A stretch of DNA of 64,000 bases from assembly GCA_020747065.1 (NCBI GenBank), contig JAGMVK010000004.1, positions 496,001-560,000 on the forward strand, read 5' to 3'. The notes below the pieces were generated by a model. That model was not told the origin of the DNA. It saw only the letters and a program-made list of their open reading frames with translations, and did no database searches. A program made the position numbers and the translations under genes. This DNA comes from Cadophora sp. MPI-SDFR-AT-0126. Its lineage: Eukaryota > Ascomycota > Leotiomycetes > Helotiales > Ploettnerulaceae. This document shows, piece after piece, positions 56,242-64,000 of the stretch; position 1 is the first letter of the stretch; each line of letters opens with the position of its first letter.

Positions 56242-57392
56242 TAAACGTAGAGAGGTTGAATTCCAACCAAATGACTCTAGACATCAGAGTTTAAACCCGA
56301 TAATTGGGTTCCAGGCCGTCTGGGTTGCTGGTCAATTTCAATGATCTGGATTGGCATCGGAATAGAAAGGCTAAATGTACTCAGCATGGCGACCACATAC
56401 CTAGGTAGTCGATACCACACAGCGAGACAGCGTATTAGGAGTGTTGTTGCTCTGAAGAATTCAGGGTCCAATGACCCCAGCGACGCTAGGCTAAGCGATA
56501 CGCCACTAAAAATCAGTCATATCGAAACTTCTCAAAACTGACCAGGACATTTCTCTTCTCTTTCCTCCCCAGGCGTCGTCCCCTCCAACGCTGCGTTTCT
56601 ATGCTACAAACAGATTTGCGCTGGTTCGCCCACGCATATCAGGTCCTGAGATCGTAACTTTGCATATGAGAAATTCGGAGTACTCTTCAAAATCACCTTC
56701 CTCCCATTCCCCTAGGGGCATGGTGATAGGTCTACCCGCGAGGGTTCGGCGCGATATCGCGTTTGCAATTGGCATCAGAAAAGCAGGGCACGTCTCTCTA
56801 CACATACCATCTCCTTATGGGGGTGGGAAAGTGGAGAGTGCTTGTTCCTATGGGAGAGCCGTTGTGAAGATTGTGTGTGCTGAGGCATGACACTTAAGTG
56901 CAATACGCAGCGTGCCTTTTCTTGCAGTCACTTGTGGCTGTGGATTGGGTACAATTCGATTCCGATTACTCTGTTGGGGACGACGCTTCACCATCTTTTT
57001 TGGAGGTCAGTCAGTCAATTGCCAAAGTCATGTGGGATAAGGATACTACTAATTTATTGTGTATGTCGATCAAAGCAAGAAATCTATGGTGAACGCCATG
57101 CAACCCATTCAATCCCTGAAACCTTCCCAAAAGCAAGAAATCTACGACGAACTCCAAGCATGCAAACCAGACTCTGTGTTGCCTCTCCAAAATCAAGAGA
57201 TCTATCCCAAACTCCAGCTTCACGACTATGATCCCGTCCCGGAAAGTCGCCCCTTCGGGGTTTCAAGACCATTTCCTGTCTTTGAAATTCAGACAAGCGC
57301 CGCCCATCTCTCGAGACTCCATCCCGAACATGCTAGACCGCATCATCCTCCCAGCAAATCCCCTCTACTCCGCGATGCACTCTTCTCACACC
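56242..57392. other. Convergent region with a degenerate minisatellite
   Basis: 1.15 kb between converging genes. It contains three degenerate copies of a repeat of about 60 bp at 57066-57236 (listed separately) and no supported gene. Confidence 0.45.
57066..57236 (+). repeat. Degenerate minisatellite, about 60-bp unit, three copies
   Basis: Each unit begins with AA(A/G)CAAGAAATCTA or a variant (CAAAATCAAGAGATCTA in the third), followed by GAACTCCAAGCATGCA-like sequence. Starts are near 57067, 57127 and 57187, so the period is 60 bp, a multiple of three. In one frame it gives repeated (K/S)xRxL-like peptides, but no gene is supported. Confidence 0.6.
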
Positions 57393-58271
57393 TCAGTTTT
57401 GCCAGCTACCTCCGCCGCCCTCTTCCTCGTCTTCCTCAGCATCACCATTTCCATCACCAGCTCCTGCTTTGTACAGCTTGTTGTTCGACTCTGAGGCTGG
57501 ATCAATGATATACTTCAATATAGCGAGCTCATTCAGCAGTGACTGACAGTACTCGCGGCTTCTTGGCATCTTCTCCAGGACATCCATGATCTGCATGTTT
57601 GCTGTCTCGACCTTCTGTTGAAGATGGGTGACATTCTCGAGCCGAATTGTTGCGCTGGGTCCGCTAGAAACTCCAGCTGTGGCGAGGATAGCAGTGCCCA
57701 TCGCTGTAGCCAACTTCTTCTTCATCGTGTCATGTGTCTCCGCGAAATCCTCTGACTGTTCTCCTGGATATTCTTCAGCCGCATCACCTCTGTCTCCTTC
57801 CACCTTTCGACGCCAGAGATCAACCAACGAAGTTGTCTTTGCATATCGCTTGATGCCTTCGGTGTCATCATCGAAACCTTGCTGAAAGTCACGGTAGGCC
57901 TTTTCGGCATCTCCAAGTACGTTGAACAACTTCTTCATTGCCTTGCCGATCGGCTCGCCTTGCTCGCTGTGTCCTGCCATATTCATTCTGGCGTGACGGT
58001 TTCGGCCAGTAGGTCGCAATGCTTGAGGTCCTAGTCTGTCGTCGGCAGTTGCAAAATTTCGTCGAGGTGTAGAGTCTTGAGGATCGAGGTAATCGGGGTA
58101 GCTTTGTTCCATGTTGGAGCGGCCAGGAAAGCCGTGGCCACGATATCCGCGGTCTCCCAAGCCGGAGATCAAGTCGACAACAAGCTGACCAATCTGGTGC
58201 AGAGGAAGATCGTACTGATCGCGGCCTCTGGATGGAGTAGGGTTCTGCCGGCGATGGTTGTTTCGATACAT
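57393..58271 (-). CDS. Unrecognised coiled-coil protein with acidic tail
   Basis: 292 residues from the ATG at 58271 (MYRNNHRRQ). The first third is Arg/Asn/Gly-rich and disordered. A helical middle follows: GKAMKKLFNVLGDAEKAYRDFQQGF and DDTEGIKRYAKTTSLVDLWRRKV (written as adjoining pieces). Next come ETHDTMKKKLATAMGTAILATAGV, then a heptad stretch ENVTHLQQKVETANMQIMDVLEKM and SLLNELAILKYII. The end is GDAEEDEEEGGGG. No family is recognised. A potential acceptor (CTTTTCAG at about 58305) just upstream keeps the frame open, so an additional 5' exon is possible. It could belong to lineage-specific proteins. Confidence 0.55.
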   Translation of the reverse strand: MYRNNHRRQNPTPSRGRDQYDLPLHQIGQLVVDLISGLGDRGYRGHGFPGRSNMEQSYPDYLDPQDSTPRRNFATADDRLGPQALRPTGRNRHARMNMAGHSEQGEPIGKAMKKLFNVLGDAEKAYRDFQQGFDDDTEGIKRYAKTTSLVDLWRRKVEGDRGDAAEEYPGEQSEDFAETHDTMKKKLATAMGTAILATAGVSSGPSATIRLENVTHLQQKVETANMQIMDVLEKMPRSREYCQSLLNELAILKYIIDPASESNNKLYKAGAGDGNGDAEEDEEEGGGGSWQN

Positions 58272-60727
58272 TCTTGCGCAGTTGAGGTTGCGATTTGTCG
58301 GCAACTGAAAAGTCGAAGACAGGATGTTTGTTTGGATCGTGGCAGGCCAGGGAGGTGGTTGGATCTAATGTTGAAGCTGGAGAAATCTCTCGTGATTATA
58401 TCTTGCTCCAGCTCTTGCTGCCAGAGCCAATGCTGCCAGAGTGAATGGGCGGCTGCGTGGATGCATCGGTGTTGACAAAGACTCAAGACGTGCCTGGTGA
58501 TTGATTATGCCGCGTACCGTGAATGTGAATCATTGAAGGCGGCTGGAAGCTCCAATTCATCTTCGCGGCTCCACCAGTTCGGACACCAAGACAAAGGTTG
58601 TTTCAAACTCAGGGCCTTCATGTCCTTCTACTTTGCCATCTCTTCTTTCGGCTTTCGAAAATCACTCAATGGCAGATGCGTTCAAAAGCATAAATTTTTT
58701 CATAAATGTCACAGATTTTCATCGTTGCATCAAACACAAATCTGAAAGATCAATCTGATATGCAAACTTTTGCGGGAACTTTACTCTTTTGTCTCGGCGT
58801 GTGATTTGACCACCTGTTTGATCATGCATGCAGCATGGAGAGAAGGCTTTTGAATACTCTACTGCATGTATGCTCAACAGTGGTGCTCTGAAGTGCTTTG
58901 TGCCATGGAAACACAAAATGACTTCCGACGTGCAGGACAGCAGAATACTTCCTTTAACTATTTCCCAAACAGCGCTGCTGCAGCTGGAATCAAGAAGCAT
59001 TAAAGGACAATCTGCTCAACAGTCCGTCGATCATAGGCTCCCTCTGTCCACTCGCTTAACCATTCGGGTTCTCGCATGCTGCCATACACGATGGGACAAT
59101 GGACGAAAACTGCTTTATTGATACGGGACAAGTGAGCTCTTTCATGTTTGAAGGGAAGATGTCTGCACTGCGTCAACTGCAGCTGTCATGCTTCCTCTCA
59201 TCTTCATTGATTCTTTGTTGCGCAAGGCATTCCTTCGCCGAAAGTTGCCTTGAAACTTGTGCAATAGTAACAAACAGAAAACAAGTCTCTACAAAAATAA
59301 GAAATTCACCATCAACTTTGATTAAGTTCTGAAGCAAAACTTGACTCGCAGCACCAAGGAGGGACGAATCTCAGATCGAAAGAGTAACTTGATGACTTGT
59401 CAAGCACAACTGTTCTTCACTAACACAGAAACCACGATGCCAATTCATCTGTCGTTTCCGGCCGTGCTGCCAACGATTGGTCAACAATAGGTCTGGTCAA
59501 GACACGGAAACTTTGAAGCAGAACTTGCACCATGTTCATATGATTACGATTCTCATCGCTAAACATGAAGAGAAAAAGAACTACACCGCGCAAGCCAACA
59601 CAAACGACTCTGCTTTGCACAGAATAAAGGAAATAGACCGAAAGGCAATCCTGCAAAATCGACGACATGAGAAGCAAACGAAAGTTAAGCTGCTGCATCT
59701 AGACTGAGCAAGCTTTCAAGACCTGGCAATGCTTGTACTTTGATGAACGGGGGGCTTGCACCTGTATTTCACATTTGAGGTTGAGTGACAGCCCTCGTGT
59801 CCGATCGCTCAGGCATAGAGCAGTAAATCAGTGGGGTCCGGGTTTGTTGTGCTTCCTCGCTTGGACTCTCGGGAGCCACCATTCCTACCTAGCTGCTTCA
59901 GCGTTGACAGTCGTTCATGTGCTGTGGTGCTACGATCCGGAGGCTACACCGTACTTGTGTTCGGATTCAAAATCTACCAAGCAGCCTTGAGAGTACAGCT
60001 GAAATTTCAAGATGGCATTTTCAAACCTTGATCCGAAGAACAGTGTCCTGTTGAGATGTAGTAAATGGTTGAGTTTATGTAGGCTCGTTGCGTTATCAAA
60101 TCAGAGTTCGAGTTCGATTCAACCATAATTCCACAACGCCTCAATTAAAGCAACTGTGAAAGTGGTGCACATGGACAATTTTGCGTGGTGGTGATGAATA
60201 TCGAAATGTCTACTTGACCGGACTCCGGACGTACCCCTGAAGCAGCCCCTGTTAATGAACCCCAACCTCGGTTAACTCCCAGCCTATGAAGCGGGCCACA
60301 GCACTGTAGCGAAGCCTTGGCGGGCCTTTCTCCTTCTCAATACTGTACGGACATCCGATGCCCTCACGGACGATTCAATCAACGCACAATCAAAACGCCC
60401 GTAGACGTCGTGATGGCTAAAACGAGACGAAACAGGTCCTCTCTTCCATTTCGGCCATGCGAAGGCGCGAAGAGGCGAATGTCCGAATCTATTTTCGATG
60501 GGAGAGTCCTAGCTGAGCATAACTGCCGGCGGAAGATGAGGATTGTACTGTATATATAAGGAAGAGAGAGGCTCCCCTTTCCGAAATGTATCTTTATCAG
60601 CATCATCTAATTCGATCAGACCGGCTTTGATCTCAGCAAGATACACCAAGATACCCTTTCGCGATATTTAGACATTCGTTCTTGGCCACTTATCTCTTCA
60701 TACTTTTCAGAGATCAAATCCATCATA
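58272..60727. other. Gene-poor 2.5 kb stretch upstream of the naphthol reductase
   Basis: Open frames are short (under 100 codons) and unlike any protein I know. The last 600 bp should include the promoter of the reductase gene; a TATA box is listed separately. The rest could hold non-coding transcripts or decayed sequence. Confidence 0.4.
60551..60560 (+). promoter_or_regulatory. TATA box of the naphthol reductase gene
   Basis: TATATATAAG lies about 170 bp before the start codon, within TGTACTGTATATATAAGGA. The distance leaves room for a 5' UTR of about 130 bp. Strong TATA boxes are typical of regulated fungal genes. Confidence 0.55.
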
Positions 60728-61835
60728 ATGGCAACCAACGGAGAAGTCAACGGCCACGCCAATGGCAGCGTATCAGTTGAGGAAGTTGCTCCTATCACAA
60801 ACGGCAATGGACATGTCACAGAATCCGCCCCAGCTCCTGTTGCTGCACCAGCTTCAACACCATTAATTTCAACTGTCCGTGGTCCCTTGGGTATTGAGTC
60901 TGCTAGTCTCAAAGGCAAAGTCGCACTCGTGACTGGATCAGGTGAGTGGAATCTGCTTACCGAGAATCATGATTTATGCTAAACATCGGAACAGGGAGAG
61001 GAATTGGTCGTGAGATGGCTCTCGAGATGGGAAGAAGAGGAGCAAAGGTCATCGTCAACTACGCCCACAGCTCAGAAGCCGCCGACGAGGTAGTCGCCGA
61101 GATCGTAAAGTCAGGCAGTGAAGCCATCGCCATCCAAGCAAACGTATCCGTGGTCAAGGACATCATCTCCCTGTTCGCGCAAGCAGTTGCCCATTTCGGC
61201 GAGCTCAACATCGTCTGCTCGAACTCCGGAGTTGTATCTTTCGGCCATGTCAAGGATGTTACCGAGGAGGAATACGACCGTGTGATGAACATCAACACCC
61301 GTGGCCAATTCTTCGTTGCGAGGGAAGCTTACAAGCACTTGTCTATCGGTGGCCGTCTGATTTTGATGGGAAGCATTACTGGCCAGGCCAAGGGCGTTCC
61401 AAAGCACACTCTTTACTCTGGAAGTAAGGGTGCCATCGAGACATTTGTTCGATGCATGGCAATTGGTAAGTCTTGGATTCTAGATTTAATCCGGCTCGGT
61501 TGCTGACTTCCGTAGATATGGGTGACAAGCAAATCACTGTCAACTGCATTGCGCCTGGTGGAATCAAGACCGACATGTACCACAAGGTCTGCAGGGAGTA
61601 CATTCCAGGAGGAGAGAAGCTCAACGATGATCAAGTTGATGAGGTGAGAAATTGACTTCTAAATTTGACACTATGTGAAATTGACTTGCCACAATAGTAC
61701 GCTTGCACATGGTCACCATTGCACAGAGTCGGTCTTCCTATTGATGTTGCGCGCGTGGTGTGCTTCCTTGCCAGCCAAGACGGTGAATGGATTAATGGAA
61801 AGGTTTTAGGAATCGATGGCGCTGCTTGCATGTAA
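60728..61835 (+). CDS. Tri/tetrahydroxynaphthalene reductase-like SDR
   Basis: Exons 60728-60941, 60995-61465, 61516-61643 and 61698-61835 give 316 residues. A 45-residue Ala/Pro/Asn-rich leader precedes the short-chain dehydrogenase domain. NADPH site: [19 protein letters not shown] across intron 1; then [16 protein letters not shown], the catalytic Ser in [15 protein letters not shown], Tyr and Lys in [54 protein letters not shown] and the end IDGAACM. This is very close to the naphthol reductases of DHN-melanin synthesis (Magnaporthe 3HNR, Botrytis BRN type). Tri- versus tetrahydroxynaphthalene preference cannot be told, and versicolorin reductases are near relatives. The neighbouring transcription factor may or may not regulate it. 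Confidence 0.88.
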
Positions 61836-62108
61836 TTTTTATCTCGGTTTTTTCGTGGCGTAATTAGAAATCCTTAATTGGGAATTGAAAGAGTTACAAA
61901 GTCAATTTTACGAAGTGCCTTAGCGGAGTAACTTGAAATTCGTTGATTGAGACAAGAGAGACTGTTATCTCAACCAAAGAGGAGATTTTGCAGTAGAGAC
62001 AGTACGTCCGTACAACAAGAAAGTGCCCTCCAAGCCTTGCAGAAGCTAAACTAAAATTAAGCAGATCCCCAAGATCGCAATGCATGACACCAAAATCTCC
62101 GGGTCACA

Positions 62109-64000
62109 TCACCTCTCCCTCTCCCCATCAGCCAACCTCTTAACCCTTAAAAAGACCATAGTAGCCTCCGTACACTCCTCCACCCCCCACCACACAGCCG
62201 TCGTCCCCACCCTGTAAAACCACATCGTCAAATAACTCCTTTCGCCATCCCCGCCCTCCGCAGCCGCCACCCCCACAAGCAGGATCCACAGCAGCACACC
62301 GGGATACCTCACCCAGACTTCATCATTCTCCGCGTCCTCCAAACACTCGCAGATCACTTGCGCGTCCCTCCTGTTACACTGCGACGCGAAAGGGATTTTG
62401 AGGATGGCTCGGCGGTAGATGTTGGATGCTGCTTGTACGATGCGGAAGAGTCCTTTGTTTCCATTTTCGACGGCGGTACTGACGCCGAGGGTGGGTGGTG
62501 GTATGGGTGCGAAGGGAGAATTTGAGCTGGAGTTGTGCGTTAAGGTGTGCATTTTGTGGAGCAGCAAGAGAGTTTTAGGGCAGAATGGGGAAGTTGTGGA
62601 TTCGAACTCGAATGACGGGAAGTAAGAGGTTGTGGAGTAGAGGGGTGAGGATGCTATTTGGTGGGAGTGGTTTGAGAATTGCATTGGTCGTCGGGGAGTT
62701 TGATCGTTGAAGCGGGGTTGAGTGTTGGTTAGGAGGGCGACTGTGAGGTCGATTCTGGAGGATTTAGTTTGGATTCTTTTCTTTCTGAAGTATGGTGCCA
62801 TGAAGGTTGAGAAATTATGTGAAGATCAGATTATATAAAATAAACAATGGTTCGTGGCGTGCCAAAGAACCGCAGGATAACTCGCTTATGCATAAACAAC
62901 AAGCCGAAGGTCAAAATTGTGTCAAGACTATCAGAGCTTTCCGATATTGACATCGCATGAACGACTAAACACCACCCGCTGTCTACTATCCCGACCGACT
63001 TCGTCGCAGATTTCATATTGAGAAAGTGTAGACCGCAATAAAACGATCGCACGCGCTGGGATATGTCAAAGCAGCAAAAAGAATTGAACTTACAAGTGGA
63101 TCTTCCAGCAAAACTGCTTGATAGGACACAAATTCTTCAATCCGCCCTTCATCGTCACGATCCTTTCCAAGCCATCCATATGAAGAGCGGTCTCCCCAAT
63201 ATTGCCCCTAGCAATCTACAAACGCCAATTGGCAAGAATCAGTCAGAGTCCTTCTGACAGAGTGAAGATCAAGTCAAACCCAGAGAAACAGTAAGTCGCT
63301 CACCTCCCAACTCATCAGACAAGCAATCCCCCCAATCGTCTTCTCATGCATCGGCTCCTCATCCAGCCTCTTATTGACCCATCTGATCGTCTCCTCCTTG
63401 AACGAAAAATACTCTGCACTGTTGCATATCCACGGCACAATCTTGGAACTCCGCAGCAGAGACGGACGAGGTCCGACTTTCGGGAGTGGGATCACGCTGC
63501 AGGGCATCCAAACGCAGACGCCTGGTCGCTTGTTGGAGAGGCGGGGGAAGGGCCAGTTGTTGGACTGCATTTGGAGGACGGGACCGTCCTTTCCGAGGAG
63601 GAGGGCATAGGGCGTTGCTGAATTGATGTCAGAAAGAGCCGTCAGTCACAAGATTTTATGTAGATGGAGAACATACTTGTTTTGAACGCCCAACGATCGA
63701 GAGGCACAGGAGTGACTGGCGAGTTCTCTTCAGATGAGGGCAGAGCGTCAAGTGAGGGTGAAGATTCCAGGTCCCTGTTAGCATAGTTGTTGAAACCAAT
63801 ATCTGCACTACTCCCAAACCCAGTTACACTCTCGTAGTCCATAGGAAAGTCCCAAAGCACTTGCTGCATCATCTCCGCACTATCGAGCGAGGACGACTCC
63901 TCATCTTCAGCACCGCCACGAGACATCGCAACATCCCCATCCTCATTCTCCAAACCAGAGATCTTCAACTTTTGCAACTTCGGGAGCAACTTTCCACGAC
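62109..64000 (-). CDS. Fungal-specific transcription factor, partial at right edge
   Basis: Exons 64000(open)-63677, 63617-63304, 63215-63094 and 62754-62109; the 5' end lies outside the window. About 468 residues are visible. Junctions restore TTTPYALLLGKDGPVLQMQSN in parts, SWE|IARGNIGETALHMDGLERI and KIHL|IDLTVALLTNTQPRF. This is the pattern of the fungal-specific domain of Zn2Cys6 factors: a helix with a GL(E/D) then a GGL segment, and the (I/L)D(L/F)xxAxxxxxxPRF helix. The C-terminus has VICECLEDAENDEVWVRYPGVLLWILLVG and YRVGTTAVWWGVEECTEA. A DNA-binding cluster would be expected off the edge. The last intron is 339 nt, long for this window. Just left of the melanin-type reductase in reverse orientation (convergent 3' ends). 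Confidence 0.75.

Noticed and set aside
60085..60130. GTTCGAGTTCGATTC resembling a tRNA B box
   Set aside because: No A box at the right distance and no cloverleaf with a closing acceptor stem could be drawn.

Overview
The window is ordinary nuclear DNA of a filamentous ascomycete (Pezizomycotina). The evidence is single-gene transcription units on both strands, spliceosomal introns mostly of 45-110 nt with GT...(CTAAC/CTGAC)...AG signals, and gene families typical of moulds: a two-domain glyoxalase I, a CysA-type serine acyltransferase, Erg28, a dynactin RO-10 subunit and a naphthol reductase of the melanin type. Placement in the Leotiomycetes is only a weak impression. No bacterial operon, CRISPR array, rRNA, convincing tRNA or intact transposon is visible. 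Exon structures were built by hand: splice sites were accepted only where the reading frame and a conserved protein motif both continued across the junction.

Layout. 0-13 kb: a divergent folylpolyglutamate synthase (FPGS) paralogue (+), 3-hydroxyanthranilate dioxygenase (-), a tiny secreted protein (-), an AMMECR1 protein (+), an INSIG protein (+) and a canonical FPGS (-). 13-18 kb: a MEMO-family protein (+), GAL7 (+, with an in-frame TGA that needs a non-standard intron), ERG28 (-) and dynactin RO-10 (+). After a 2.3 kb gene-poor gap, 20-31 kb holds a large zinc-finger/AT-hook protein (+), TRM61 (-), a mitochondrial CysA-type acyltransferase (+), a Roadblock protein (-) and glyoxalase I (+). 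31-42 kb holds a LYAR-type zinc-finger protein, a Qcr10-like bc1 subunit and an SDHAF3/Sdh7 assembly factor (all -), a conserved small protein (+), pICln (+) and an F-box/LRR-like protein (-). 44-58 kb holds seipin (+), a mitochondrial hotdog thioesterase (-), a Golgi-type type II membrane protein (+), a KDEL receptor with a long tail (-), the tRNA 2'-phosphotransferase Tpt1 (-), Sec72 (+), a SPOUT1-type RNA methyltransferase (+) and an unrecognised coiled-coil protein (-). 60-64 kb holds a hydroxynaphthalene reductase (+) and the C-terminal part of a fungal-specific transcription factor running off the right edge (-).

Most genes are housekeeping and show no common pathway. Loose themes are sterol/ER biology (INSIG, Erg28, seipin, KDEL receptor, Sec72), tRNA/RNA modification (Trm61, Tpt1, SPOUT1), mitochondrial respiration (Qcr10, SDHAF3) and a possible melanin locus at the right end. 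The points most worth a second look are the AMMECR1/MEMO linkage, the two FPGS genes bracketing it, the interrupted GAL7, the unusually small initiator exons (including a start-codon-only exon in seipin), the KDEL receptor tail and the uncharacterised AT-hook protein.
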